Assembly (NCBI RefSeq): GCF_949987535.1
Contig: NC_080068.1
Location: 81,369,254 to 81,433,253 of the forward strand
Direction of reading: 5' to 3'
DNA: 64,000 nucleotides
Source of the DNA: Balaenoptera acutorostrata
Taxonomy: Eukaryota; Chordata; Mammalia; Artiodactyla; Balaenopteridae
Shown piece after piece: positions 21,153-33,269 of the stretch. The notes under the pieces are model-generated. The model ran no database searches. It saw only the letters and a program-made list of their open reading frames with translations, and was not told where the DNA came from. Both the position numbers and the translations under genes were made by a program. Every line of letters begins with the position of its first letter. Position 1 is the stretch's first letter.

Positions 21153-23734
21153 GCCACAGGAGTCAGCTCAGACAATGACAGCACATATCAAACAAGGGTG
21201 ATTTGGCTTAAACATGGTCCAGAATGATCCAGAGGGCTTAAGAATCTCATGCAATGTCCCAAACTTTACTTTTCCCCTCACATTCTAAAAGGTGTAGTAG
21301 TTGTAGATGACTGGGTACAAATTTCTTGAAACAATCAAATTATCAAAAATGATCCTTAGAGACTGATTATTTGATAGTATTGATCATATTGGTGTATCAT
21401 GAAATTGAGATATACTATGGCAACTTCACATGCCTTTAAGCAAGGTTTTTTAGGGAGTTCTTTTCCTCAATTTTTTGCTTTATAAAATTTATAATTAATT
21501 TCTTAAAAATATATACACACATATATTTATATATCTATATTACATATTATATATACTTTTCATCTCAAAGTGACAGATAGTCTATCATATTATGCCTTTT
21601 CTGTAGTACTAAGTGATTATAAAAGTCATGAAATGATTTCAAAAACAAATGGAGTAGTCATAATAGTCTAATAATAAATATGAAATTATAAACCAATTAG
21701 GTAAGAAAATATCTTTAAAACTGCAAATAGTTAAATAATTTTTATTTATTTTTATATTTTCTTTTTTATTATTTATCTTACAATAAAATGATTACTGAAA
21801 AGTCAGGAGAAAAATATGTACACACATGATCCTATCTACCCAACCAGTCATTATTAAAAGTTTGGGGTATATGCTTCTATATATTTTTCTATTTATATAT
21901 GACATTTGTCAGGTCTTAGCATAAACAGGATGCATGAATCTACATGTGATTTTTTTTTTTAGAGAGGTAAAGCTGAACATTATAAACTTACCTGCTTTTC
22001 TCATTTAGCTATATATTATGAACATCATTAAAAGTCAAAAATATGCTATTTAATTTTAGACATTTACAAAGGTTTTACAGGAATTTCTTATAGCATTTAT
22101 ACAAGTAATCTTATCCTATTTTAATATTTAATATTTCCAGCATTTTAAAATAATTAATGGAACAGACAAAAGCTGTTGAAAACAAATTAGAAATTTAAAG
22201 ATAGAAATCCCCCGAGTCCAAATTCTAAAAAGCAGGTAGCCTTACTTTAAAAAAAGATTTCTAAAATGCCTATGGTGCATCATTCTCAACATGTTAGAAA
22301 CAAACAACTCAAAATTTATAGACCTACACATTTAATTTTGACCCCTATATGATTCTTAACGCAGTGTTATTTCAACGATAAGTATTAGCTGACTGTGTGG
22401 GACAAGGCTACGCAGGACCACAGCCTAAGGAAGGAAAGAGGCAGTCCTGCTCGGCCCTGGAGTACCATTTCACCAGGATTAGCCTTGACACTGCATTTCT
22501 GATACTTTTTTTTTTTTTTGGCTCCTTGTGTCTGCCCTCAGTTACTTTAACTAGCTGGGAAAGGAGAGTTGTAAAGAACATTCCCAAATTGCTCTTACCC
22601 CAATTATTCAAAGCCTAAGAGACCCTGCCAGTCACAGGTCCCAGATAACTCCCAGAGAGTGAGTTTTACTGCAGACATGGAGCTGTAAATACCTATTGGG
22701 TCTCGGCACATAGCAATCATCGTCTCTAAACCAAAAAGTACAACATATGTTCTAACCATGAGATGGGTGACTTGAAATCTGTGCTTTCTGGGAAAATACA
22801 AGAAATTCAGTCAAAATCTAGGCATTTAATTTTTGGACTTAACTTCAGCTTGAGCATTTGATCACAGTGTGGGATTTGTATTTAAATTTGGGGTTTCTCC
22901 GTGCTGTTGGAATTTTATAGTTGGATAATTTTCATGCAATTTATTATTCATCAATGTAATTCTTCATCTAATTTATTATTCATGAATGTTTTTATTTAAT
23001 CTCCTTGCACATGGAAAATATAGTTTTGACAAGATTTGGGATGTGAGCAGATTTGAGTAATGCTATGTTCTGATCCATTCCATTCTGGTATCTCCCCATA
23101 GTGTCTGGGGGCAAAATCTATACGGCTCACAAGCAGTCCTAGGAGAATATCCATAGAATGGTGGTTGGAATTGAGGAAGTGACCTCAAGAAGGTAGGAAT
23201 CTCCCCAGGGGACTAGGCATACTCCTACAAAAGCATAATCTGAAAGGTTAGTCCCAATGTGCTAAGAAAATAAAAAGTAGAGAATGCTAGTGGGAAACTT
23301 CCATGAGGAGTGATTTTTATTAAATATTTCTACCTCTTGACTCCCTTATTCTTTCCCATGAAAGTAGAGTTCATTACCTGGTCATTAGGCTACAACCACT
23401 AATCCATGTACTCAAATTTGTGGAGCTTGTCTTTCAAATTCCTTAATGGGGGATTTGATTTCTGCTGTTTTAATCTGTAGGAGGAAACAATTTCTGTAAG
23501 TGAGACTGTTCTGCAGGCTTAATTTTCTCTCTGATGCCCTGTTCCAAGATCTAGCCTGAGTTGATAGGCAGGAACAATTCCATTTTAGGCTCTTAACCTT
23601 AACCGATTCTTCTTACTGAGACTATGATATTTGGGTTTTTTCTGAATTTTTCATCTCATTTCTCAATTTGTATAGAACCTAGGTAGGTAAAGGAAGTGCT
23701 ATTTATTAGATTTTTCTTCTCAAAGACACTAAAA

Positions 23735-23815
23735 TGAGTGCTACTATTAATCTCAATTTTATAGTTGAGGTAACTGAGGCATAGAAGACTGCAGTATGCC
23801 TAAGTATGGACATGT
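23735..23815 (+). repeat. Short MIR core fragment
   Basis: The phrase CTCAATTTTATAGTTGAGGTAACTGAGGCATAGAAG is the diagnostic MIR core. The ends are lost. Confidence 0.6.
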
Positions 23816-25494
23816 GAAACTGTCTTTCATTTCTTAACAAGTATAATACAATATGCTACATCTCAGTTATTATAGGGCATAATTAATTAGCCATATAATA
23901 ATTTATTTAATTCCATTTTACAAAGCAATTAGCTAAAAATATGAATTATTATTACTTGGATTTTTACTATTTAGTTTTGTAAATTTTCATCTTGACATAT
24001 TTAAGAAACTCTTTTAAATAAAACTCCAGATAGTTACTCCTATCAGAATCTAAATGAAATTCATAAGGCCAGTCTTATTAACTATATTTAGAAAATAAAA
24101 GTGTTAGAAAAACAATATATATTTCTATAGATTCAGTCTCACCCATAGAAATTGAGGTGTTAGTAGATGTTATTTGCTACAAATTCAGATAGCAGCTGCA
24201 AAAAGCTTAATTATCTACACACAATTTTTCATTCTTCAGTTTGCTATTTAGGGTTCTGATTTATATTTGTAAAAGTGACTGCAAAAGCAATATATTTACA
24301 TTAGAGCTCTAATGTTCTCAAGTACCTTCTCTTTCAGCCCAGTTTCTTTTAGTGGCCCTGGACACCAGGGAATGGGTCAATGCTGAGCGACAAGCCAGAT
24401 AACCAGGGAGCATATATAGTTTATAAAAAAAATCATACGATGCTTTGCTATACTCTTTTGCAACCCACCTCTCAGTTGTCCAATATAACAACTCTCTTTT
24501 TCCCACCAATCACCCACCATTACCAAGAAATAACTTCTTTCTTTTCTCCTTTAGTAGCAAACACAAATTCCATATAGACATCTCTAATCCAAGATCCATA
24601 ACTACAGAAAAGATCCTGATACAGTCTTGGTCATTTTGACAGTGTTCTTCTGAAGAGAAGAATGATCTCCGATCATCAACAGAATTGTTGGACCAGAGAA
24701 AAACATCACAAAAAACAATCTGTGAAGATCATTACCATAAAAACCAAAATGCATACTTCCTCCTTCAAATGTCTGGTTTCTTTGCAAAATAATCCATTTC
24801 ATTTTTTGGGGAATTACATTGTATGTGTTCATGCTGTTGAAAATCAAAATGGTGAGCTATTAGATGTTCTTGTTCCATGGATCATTTTTCCCTTAACCTG
24901 AAAATATTGATTCTTAATTCCTCTGCCTGTGTTGTTTTCACTATGAATCTATCAAAATAAACATATTGACTATGTTAGCTAAAAATTTTAATGAAAGCCT
25001 ATTAGAATTGGCATATTTTCCTGCTGAATCCGCAGTATTAAGCTATTACAGAGAATAGGCAGAGTGAGGTGGATTTACAGGCCAGCTCATACCCTTTCAC
25101 ACAGCAGTGCTTCCCGTTCCTCCTGCACATTTTCATACCAACAAATGCGTTCATTAATGTCTATGTTTATTGGGACTGAACAGTGAGTCTCATGTTTAAT
25201 AGAGACTTTCATAAGATTCATCTGGTTTTATTCTTCTAGGACATTGAATCAGCATTTCTAATATTTGCTTCACAAGCAAGAAGGTGAAAAAAGGGAGCAA
25301 GAAAAAAGAAAGAGACTAGTATAAAGAGATTGAATGGATTGGGGTAATTAGGAGGATACAAAATTATAATAAGTAATACTTGCAAAATGAATATCAAGCA
25401 ATATTAATAGAGGGATGGATGTCAAAATTCCCCAAAGGGTGCACTGATGTTATGGCTACTGATAAAACACTATGTTTCTGCTTTGTTTCTTCAT

Positions 25495-25600
25495 TCTGTC
25501 ATCATTTGACATACTTTATTGAATTTTTACTTGGTCCCGGGCACTGAACTTGGCTCTGAGAATAGAAGAGGAAATAAGACCTTATGGGTCTTATGTATAA
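25495..25600 (-). repeat. Possible L2 3'-end fragment, antisense
   Basis: The order CATTTGACATACTTTATTGAATTTTTACTTGGTCCCGGGCACTGAACTTGG is reminiscent of the reversed L2 3' end. It is short and diverged. Confidence 0.35.
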
Positions 25601-26641
25601 CTTAATTAATCATTTCACAATTACTACTACTAGAAAATTATTATCTTGAATAGGATCTCCAGCTACCCCAAGAAAGTCCTCTACAAAGCCTAGAATTATA
25701 TAACAGTGTTATGGAAATGAACCACCTACACATATTCAGAATTGACTCCAAAAAAGTTATCTTTCTCACACTGGACACTGAGAGAGCTCTGAACTCCTGA
25801 TCTATAACTATCTAAAATGGTCCATTATCCTCTTTAGAGAAAGACAAGAAGTTTATTAACATTTTTCCAAAAAATTGTTTTAATGATTACAACTCCTCCT
25901 TGGGTAGCAAGGCGAAGTGACATTTTAACTGTGGCAACTAGCACCCAAGCATTTTTTTTTTTTTAAAGTCAGGTCCTGTTTGATAAACATCAGGATAATC
26001 CACTGGGATACAATGTGAGACCCTAAAGGCTTGTGGATCAACTAGACCCAAAGCAATAAAAATAAAATTAAGCTTCTCTATATGAGAGATAGGAATTTTA
26101 TATTTGTTTTTTGATATTGTTATTGTCTCCTGAGAGAAAAGTACAGATAGAAGAGAAGGAGGGACAGCAGCAAGACGATTAGATGCTTGCATATAGGTCA
26201 GTAAGCTCCAGTGGCAGTAGGTCTAAAGTGACAAGAATTGAATGCCTGTTACACTATTTAAACTGTGAGACTCCAAAATAGTCTGTAAAATTTACTAAAA
26301 TGTTTTTTTGTGCATTTTTCTTTCTTTTTGTCATTTTGTTTTAGGAAAACACTGAAGAATGATTAATTTTACATCATAAATTCTCGGTGAGGAACAGGGA
26401 AAGCATAAGCAGAAATAGGAGTAGGAAGAAGCAACCTTGAGAAGGTAAGTTACTACACATCCACAGAAGTCTTAGGTAGGACTTTCAGTTCCCTCTAGGT
26501 TTGAATTAGGGTTGAAGTTAATCTCATGTAGACAGACCCTAGATTTCACCTACGATAGTTTCACAGAAAAATCAAGATGAGATATACCTAGAATTCAAGT
26601 GAGTTTCACATGGAACACAATAATTAATGACCACAGTAAAA
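25601..26641. other. Unassigned intergenic DNA
   Basis: About 1 kb in which I see no gene or repeat apart from a T12 run near 25,952. Confidence 0.4.
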
Positions 26642-27223
26642 TGTGTTTGGTACTTTTTTTTTTTTCCTCAAAATACATGTTATTTATTTTACTACTTGGT
26701 TTCTGGAAGGAGTTAGACAAAAGAACATAATCATGAGGGAAAGAAGAGAGCAAACTTTGACTACTCATGAAGATGACCTCACCTTCTATTTTACAAATAG
26801 AAATGAATCACCTTAAATTCCTATTACAGACACAAACAACCTACTCTCATGCACTCCATTCTTGCCTCCCATATATATGAATCAGACTTCTTCTACTTGT
26901 TGAAAATTAATCCTTTTATGTTCTGGTTCCAAATAATTTCCATCTCAAAGGAATTCTTTAATTATTTCCCTATTTATTTTATCTCTGTCTTCTCCTTCTG
27001 GTGACTTTCCCCCCATTGTATACAAAAATTCTCAAGTCTAATTGCCCAAGGGGGGAAAAATCCTCTTCATTTACTATGTCCCATTTTTTTTTTTTAACAT
27101 CTTTATTGGAGTATAATTGCTTTACAATGGCGTATTAGTTTCTGCTTTATAACAAAGTGAATCAGTTATACATATACATATATCCCCATATCTCTTCCCT
27201 CTTGCATCTGTGTTTGGTACTTT
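26642..27223 (-). mobile_element. Very short L1 insertion with long 3' transduction
   Basis: A 15-bp direct repeat TGTGTTTGGTACTTT (26,642-26,656 and 27,209-27,223) brackets a - strand insertion. Read in reverse, it begins with only about 113 bp of L1 3' end (27,208-27,096, the GATGCAAGAGGGAAGAG part of the 3' UTR onward). Then come the L1 A-tail (27,095-27,084), 418 bp of non-L1 DNA (27,083-26,666), and a second A-tail (26,665-26,657, merging with the TSD). The last three TSD bases could belong to the tail, so at least 12 bp are certain. The insertion was severely 5'-truncated, yet the transduced flank came along intact. Confidence 0.9.
26666..27083 (-). other. 418-bp 3'-transduced segment
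   Basis: Non-L1 DNA between the two A-tails of the insertion above. On the - strand an AATAAA hexamer (positions 26,683-26,688) stands 17 bases before the second tail, the normal distance for cleavage and polyadenylation. This supports read-through from a source L1 into a downstream poly(A) site. The segment resembles no repeat I know and should be single-copy at its source, which would allow that source to be located. Confidence 0.85.
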
Positions 27224-27279
27224 GAAATTTAAAAAATCATTTTAAAATGTAACACCACCTGCATCAATTTTTCTCACCA

Positions 27280-27410
27280 CAGGTGACAACCTGAGGTCCA
27301 GAAAGATTAAGATGTTTGTCAAAGGTCACGTGAGATGAAGTTGTTTATGAACACAGACTGTCTCACTTTCAATACTAAATGTTGTCTATTGTGCTGTTGT
27401 TTAGTATATT
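27280..27410 (+). repeat. MIR SINE fragment
   Basis: ACAACCTGAGGTCCAGAAAGATTAAGATGTTTGTCAAAGGTCACG matches the MIR core order; the ends are worn. Confidence 0.6.
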
Positions 27411-28241
27411 TTAAAACAATTATTATGAATATAATTATAGGAAAAACTCATTTATATCTTAAGCATGAAAGAAATAATTAACATTTTTCTAAAATCAAAA
27501 GTGGAATTTTAATAAAAGTTTCCAGTGTGAAAACTAAGTGATTTGCATATATTCCTTTGACTTAAATACCTAATTGTCAGTGTATTTGCATTTTTCCATC
27601 TAATTTTGCCAGCACATTCAATTCATCTACATATTCCTGTTAGTCTAGTTGCTGAGAATGGGTGGCTTTTTCTACCTATAATCAGAATTAACTTCAGCTT
27701 CAACACAATTCAAGAAAGGAAATTTTATAGAGCATAAAGGAGAAATATTTTCAGACCCAAATCTTGTCAACCCTTTTAAACAAATGAGTAGTTATTTTGA
27801 TCTTCTTCTCAGGGTACCTGAGAATATCTAAAGCAGGGTTAATATTGAAGGTATCCTAATAACGCATTCATATGTTAACTCAGAGGTGAATAAAGAGGAT
27901 TTTTCTATGAATGTACAAATATTTTAACCAGGTATCAGACACTAAAGGGTTATACATTCTTTCTCAGTTCCCATAATACATATCCCATGTGGGTGACTTT
28001 GGTATTAAATCTCTAAATTTAGAAATTAAAAAGAATAGAAATCTGATTTCTTGAGGAGGCTTTCAACCTATGTAATTAACACTCCACAAATGCTCACAAC
28101 AAGTAGTTAGGGATTCTGTATCATTGTACTTGAATTATGCTGTTTATCTAAAAGAAAATGAATATGAAATATACACCATTTTACCGTTAATTCATTGTCC
28201 CCATAATCCATGTGCATTTGCAGTTACTTTTACCTTCATCC
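27411..28241. other. Unassigned intergenic DNA
   Basis: No recognised feature. Confidence 0.4.
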
Positions 28242-28755
28242 TGAATATTACGACCAAGATGGCCTTACTGTTCCCCTCAATTAACTAAACTTTAGACAGG
28301 CTTCTTCCTGACTTGAGGCCCCTAACCTTCCTTTTCCTAGAATACTTACTGAAGTAAACTTTTCATTGTAAATTCTTTCCCTGCCCCTTTAAGACATAAC
28401 TCTTTGCTCAGCCTCTTGCCAGTTTTACAACCCAGGAAGGACTTTCTCAGATCTCTGGGAGACATCCCTTTCAAATGGAATTATCAAAGGAGATACAGCC
28501 CTATCTCCCAGTCTCTGTGGTAAGGTAGGAGCTTAATTTAGGCCAATTAGCAAACATCCATGGCCTAATCATATTGACCACCTACTCCCCAAACATTCTC
28601 CAGTACTAATCTACTAGCTCACCCCAGTGCTTAAAAATCACTCCTACTTTTTGTTCAGTGGAGTTCAGTCTGCCTCCCCTATTGCAGTGGTCCTGAATAA
28701 AGTCTTTCTTGTATCTTTAACTCTCTCTGGTATACTTTTTCTTTGATAGTTGTCA
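28242..28755 (+). repeat. Retroviral LTR, class I-like, solo
   Basis: A ~514-bp segment starting TGAATATTACGACC and ending near TTGTCA. It shows the 3' layout of a gammaretrovirus-type LTR: a C-rich U3, a GTTCAGTCTGCCTCCCC block at about 28,660, an AATAAA hexamer at about 28,696 in CTGAATAAAGTCTTTC, then a short T-rich U5 (TTTAACTCTCTCTGGTATAC). No gag, pol or env sequence is adjacent, so it is a solo LTR. I could not find a clean TSD, and the exact family is unknown to me. Confidence 0.65.
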
Positions 28756-28764
28756 TCATTATTA

Positions 28765-28920
28765 TTGCTCCCTTTTTTGGATCACTTACCATGCACCAAA
28801 TACTTTGCTAAGTCCATTACTATAGAATGTTGTATTTAATTTTCACAATAACCTAGGGTTATTCCTGGTCCTATTTTATAGATGAGAGAATAAAAGCACA
28901 GAAGAGTTAAATAGCAATGC
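28765..28920 (+). repeat. MIR SINE fragment
   Basis: ACTTACCATGCACCAAATACTTTGCTAAG, TAATTTTCACAATAACCTAGGG and TTTTATAGATGAGAGAATAAAAGCACAGA follow the MIR order. Confidence 0.7.
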
Positions 28921-29010
28921 CCTCTCTGTAAAGGGGCACTTAGTTTTCAGAGAGGAGGGGAATGGAAAAGAAGGAGGGAAGGAAGAAGAGAGAGCAAGAG
29001 TGAAAGGGGG

Positions 29011-29030
29011 AGAGAGAGAGAGAGAGAGAA
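29011..29030. repeat. (AG)n microsatellite
   Basis: AG dinucleotide run inside a longer purine-rich stretch (28,950-29,035). Confidence 0.9.
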
Positions 29031-30326
29031 GCATGAACAGGCAAACACTACAATCCCTAGGAAAGTCTGGGGCCTGGGTCACATCACATTGCCTCAACCC
29101 ACTGGTCGTCTCCACATAAAGTTTTTACAGAAATTTAAAAAATAATCATGAAGTAGAGAAGAGATCCCAAGTGTTGTACTGCAAACAGAAATATCTTTAT
29201 CATTATGCAAAGGAAAAATATTGTTATTTTAAAAGAAAAATGTCTTTATCTAGATATCAGTGATGGTGGAGCAGAGGGTAGAGCTTATCACTTGCTAATA
29301 TTTTTTTTTTTTACTCTTAAAGTTTTACTCCTTAGTACCAGGTAGCAAAACCATCACCTTCTCTCTGCCTTGTGCATTTTGAGTTACCATGTCCACCACC
29401 CACTGCGCATCATGTTAAGAGTCAAAGATATTAATGTAGAGCAGGGATAAATCTCTTGAGCATGAAATGGTGTGTTTCCAATATTTGCTGCTCCATAAAT
29501 GTGTAGCTTTGGAAGCTGATTATAGGAACAGTTTCTACTTTGTTTGCCCTTTGTTTAGGAATTAAAACTTCCTTTAAATTTAGCTCTTTCTATAAACAAC
29601 ATTAGACAGAGGGATGTAGTTAAGTTTTTTTACCTTCTTTCAGCGCCATCCCAGAAAATAATTTGTTGTAGATTCCAAGTACATCTTGCCCTTCCATTCT
29701 TCTGTCAGTAGTTTTTCATCTTAATTTTACCCCAAATTTTCAAAAGGAGAGTCCAGGTTAGTTTAATTCCTTACCCATTTCCCAGAACAAATGAGGAAAG
29801 CTGATGGGGTCTTCTCTACCACTACATCCCACCAAGGGGAAACTGGGCTACTTGTATGAACTGGAAGACGGAGCCACAATCTCAGACATATTTGGGTTCC
29901 CCATTCCCATCACCATAATTACCGGAGCCAGTTTACCAGGGCTTACTTGTCAGGACCATGTTCTCTCTTTATTTCATGGTACTGGTAGCTAGTTAGTTCT
30001 GTCCTGCTGCTCTTATTTTTAGATGTAATTCTTAGTATGACCTGGCTGTGTGATTATTAATTTCTTTTTCTGTGATTCACATTTTTCAAACTCTGTCTTC
30101 ATTCTTTCTCCACTTTTCCATTAGTTCTATACCCTGAAACTGGATTACAGTATTAATTAAATTTAATTAAATTATTCATACTTTCCTGAGTAAAGTCTAA
30201 GTACTGGTTTCTTCCCTGGAACTTAAACTTCTACCTCGTTTTGCCTTAAGTTACTATTGGTTGCTAGAGGGAGTCTCCTGGAGACTTCTTATTCCCATGT
30301 AGTAATAGTAGCAATAGCAGCAAGAG
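29031..30326. other. Unassigned intergenic DNA
   Basis: About 1.3 kb with no recognised feature. Includes a T12 run near 29,302. Confidence 0.4.
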
Positions 30327-30355
30327 TAATAATAATGATAATAATAATAATAATA
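30327..30355. repeat. (AAT)n microsatellite
   Basis: Trinucleotide run with one interruption, just upstream of a MIR. Confidence 0.9.
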
Positions 30356-30595
30356 GCAAATTCTTATATAGCTCTTGCTGTGTTCCAAGTACTGTTCTAA
30401 GTGCTTTACGTATTTAACACATTTAATCCTCACAACAAACTTACGATCCCTACTTTATCTGATGAGATAACTGAGGCACAGAGATTGAGTAACCATCTGA
30501 GTTCATATGCCTGGTAATGGAAGAGCCAAGTTTAAATTCAAGTCCATTGCTGTGGCAACTGAGTGCCTAACCAGCAAGACTCACTGCCTCTCTAT
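30356..30595 (+). repeat. MIR SINE, nearly complete
   Basis: One of the best preserved MIR copies here. The order is GTTCCAAGTACTGTTCTAAGTGCTTTACG, TTAATCCTCACAACAA, TGATGAGATAACTGAGGCACAGAGATTGAGTAA, TGGAAGAGCCAAGTTTAAATTC, CTAACCAGCAAGACTCACTGCC. Confidence 0.85.
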
Positions 30596-30648
30596 ACTGG
30601 CACCCAAAGCTGGTACCTTCATTTCCACCTACACTGTTTAAATTAGGC

Positions 30649-32553
30649 ACACACCCTTTATGGAGTTAATCTGAGTTATAATGAAATTATAACACTACCT
30701 AACACCATACACAAAAATAAACTCAAAATGGATCAAAGACCTCAATGTAAGACTGGACACTATAAAACTCTTAGAGGAAAACATAGCAGAACACTCTTTG
30801 ACATAAACCACAGCAAGATCTTTTTTGACCCACCTCCTAGAGTAATGAAAATAAAAGCAAAAATAAACAAGTGGGACCTAATGAAATTTAAAAGCTTTTG
30901 CACAGCAAAGGAAACCATAAACAAGATGAAAAGGCAACCCTCAGAATGGGAGAAAACATTTGCAAATGAAGCAACAGACAAAGGATTAATCTCCAAAATA
31001 TACAAACATCTCATGTAGCTCAATATCAAAAAAACAAACAACCCAATCAAAAATAGGCAGAAGACCTAAATAGACATCTCTCCAAGGAGGACATACAGAT
31101 GGCCAAGGGGCACATGAAAGGATGCTCAACATCACTAATTATTAGAGAAATGCAAATCAAAACTACAATGAGGTATCACCTCACACCAGTCAGAATGGCC
31201 ATCATCAAAAAATCTACAAACAGAGACTTCCCTGGTGGCGCAGTGGATAAGAATCTGCCTGCCATTGCAGGGGACATGGGTTTGATCCCTGGTCCAGGAA
31301 GATCCCATGTGCTATGGAGCAGTTAAGCACATGTGCCACAACTACTGAGTCTGCACTCTAGGGCCCACGTGCCACAGCTACTGAGCCCACGTGCTGCAAC
31401 TACTGAAGCCCACGCGCCTAGAGCCCGTGCTCCACAACAAGAGAAGTCACTGCAAGGAGAAGCCCACGCACCACAACAAAGAGTGGCCCCCGCTCGACAC
31501 AACTAGAGAAAGGCCTCGCGCAGCAACGAAGACCCAACACAGCCAAATAAATAAATGAATAAATAAATAAGTAAAATTAAATCTTAGAAAAAAGTAATCC
31601 TTATTCCTCTCTCCCATCCCTGGTAACATTGCTGTCATTCATCTCACTTATATATATAAGCATAGCTATACATATGATATATACAGAAGCATACATAATT
31701 GAATAAATCAAGCTTTTTTAAAAAGTCTACAAACAATAAATGCTGGAGAGGGTGTGGAGAAAAGGGAACCCTCTTGCACTCTTGGTGGGAAGGTAAATTG
31801 ATACAGCCACTGTGGAGAACAGTATGGAAGTTCCTTAAAAAACTAAAAATAGAACTACCATATGACCTAGCAAGCCCACTACTGGGCATATACCCTGAGA
31901 AAACCATAACTCAAAAGGATACATGTACCCCAGTGTTCATTGCAGCACCATTTACAATAGCCAGGACATGGAAACAACCTAAATGTCCAACGACAGATGA
32001 ATGGATAAAGAAGATGTGGTACATATATACAGTGGAATATTACTCAGCCATAAAAAGGAACGAAATTGGGTCATTTGTAGAGATGTGGATGGATGTAGAG
32101 TCTGTCATACAGAGTGAAGTAAGCCATAAAGAGAAAAACAAATATCGTATATTAATGCATATATGTAGAATCTAGAAAAATGATAAATGATGAACATATT
32201 TGCAGGGCAGGAATAGAGATGTAGACATAGAGAACGGACATGTGGATATGGGGGCAAAGGGGAGGGTGGGATGAATTGGGAGAATAGGATTGACATATGT
32301 ACACTGCCATGCGTAAAATAGATTAGATAGCTAGTGGGAATATGCTATAAACCACAGGAAGCTCAGCTCGGTGCTCTGTGATGACCTAGATGGGTGGGAT
32401 GGGGGCAGTGGGAGGGAGGTCCAAGAGGGAGGGGGGTATAGTTATACATATCGCTGATTCACTTCATTGCACAGCAGAAACTAACACAACGTTGTAAAGC
32501 AATTATACTCCAATTAAAAAAAAATTGTTACACACCCTTTATGGAGTTAATCT
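30649..32553 (+). mobile_element. 5'-truncated L1 with 24-bp TSD, interrupted by a SINE
   Basis: A + strand L1 insertion (about 30,673-32,529) begins in the 3' half of ORF2 and ends in TACTCCAATT, A9 and TTGTT. A perfect 24-bp repeat (ACACACCC...TTAATCT) at 30,649-30,672 and 32,530-32,553 is the TSD, unusually long for L1. ORF2 reads [18 protein letters not shown] near 30,850. It resumes after the SINE at 31,735 with [11 protein letters not shown], then ends near 32,175. The host gap was later split by a CHR SINE at 31,222. The SINE, stops and frameshifts make it inert. Confidence 0.9.
31207..31734 (+). mobile_element. CHR-type SINE with ~125-bp extra 3' segment, nested in L1
   Basis: The SINE runs from 31,222 (GACTTCCCTGGTGGCGCAG head, pol III A box) through the B box-like GGTTTGATCCC at about 31,279 to an (AAATA)n-like tail and AAAAAA near 31,587-31,592. 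About 125 bp of non-SINE DNA follow, to a T6 run at 31,714-31,719. The flanking direct repeat AAAAARTCTACAAAC (31,207-31,221 and 31,720-31,734; 14 of 15 match) encloses all of it, so the extra DNA entered with the SINE or joined it at the same site. T6 is a pol III terminator, so read-through transcription at the source is one explanation. Confidence 0.8.
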
Positions 32554-32905
32554 TCTAATTAAATCAAATTTAATTAATTGTTATGCTAAGAGCCCCTTAA
32601 ACTTATTTTAAAATAATGGACCCACACACAAACATATACACGCATATTGCACCATATTGAGGATATGAATGTATGCTATTTTGTATGTAACTCATGAAAT
32701 ATGTTAGGAAAAAAGTATCTTCTAGTTTTCTTCACCTTTTGTCTTCCATCAAATAAGGTCTAGCTCAGATATTTTCTTGAGAGAGAAAGAGAGACAGAGA
32801 CAGCGAGATAGAGAGGAGTCTTTTAGGCTTTATTGGAAGATTGGCATAGGAGTTTTTCCAGGACACATGAACTATATAAGTAGCACTGCTTTAATGATTG
32901 TCAGA
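32554..32905. other. Unassigned DNA with purine-rich patch
   Basis: Contains an imperfect (GA)n-like stretch at 32,777-32,818; otherwise nothing recognised. Confidence 0.45.
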
Positions 32906-33269
32906 TGTTACGGACTGAATGTTTGCATCCTCTGAAAATTCATATGTTGAAGCCCTAGTCCCCAGTGTGATGGTATCTGGAAGTAGAACCTTGGGAAGTA
33001 ATTAGGGTTTGGTGAATTCCTGATGATGGAGGACCCATGATGAAATTAATGCCCTTATAAAAAGAGGAAGAGACATAAGATCGCTCTGCATGCATGCACC
33101 CAGCAAGGAAGGCCATGTGAGCACATAACCGGGAAGAGGGCCCTCACCAAGAGCCCAACTCTGCTAGGACTCTGATCTCAGACTTCCAGCCTCCAAAAAT
33201 GTGAAAAATAAAATTTTGTTTAAGCCACCCAGTCTGATGTACTCTATTATAGCAGCCCAAACTAAAACA
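32906..33269 (+). repeat. MLT1-type MaLR LTR, solo
   Basis: It starts TGTTACGGACTGAATG and ends CAAACTAAAACA. The body follows the MaLR LTR order: AATTCATATGTTGAAGCCCTA, GTGATGGTATCTGGAAGTAGAACC, TGCCCTTATAAAAAGAGG (TATA-like), GCCATGTGAGCACA, CAGCCTCCAAAAATGTG, an AATAAA, then TTTAAGCCACCCAGTCTG. At 364 bp it fits a complete LTR. Flanking pentamers TCAGA/TCACT match at 3 of 5. No internal sequence remains. Confidence 0.8.

Larger units (their letters stand above)
20803..25494. other. Mostly unassigned AT-rich DNA
   Basis: About 4.7 kb with very little recognisable repeat, in contrast to the flanking regions. It contains an (AC)n at 21,129-21,152, an AT-rich ATATAT/ACACAT low-complexity patch at 21,510-21,560, a T14 run at 22,506-22,519 and a short MIR. 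A 20-base phrase starting AATTTATTATTCAT recurs 32 bases apart near 22,939 and 22,971. No exon-like reading is visible. It may hold old single-copy or conserved non-coding sequence. Confidence 0.45.
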
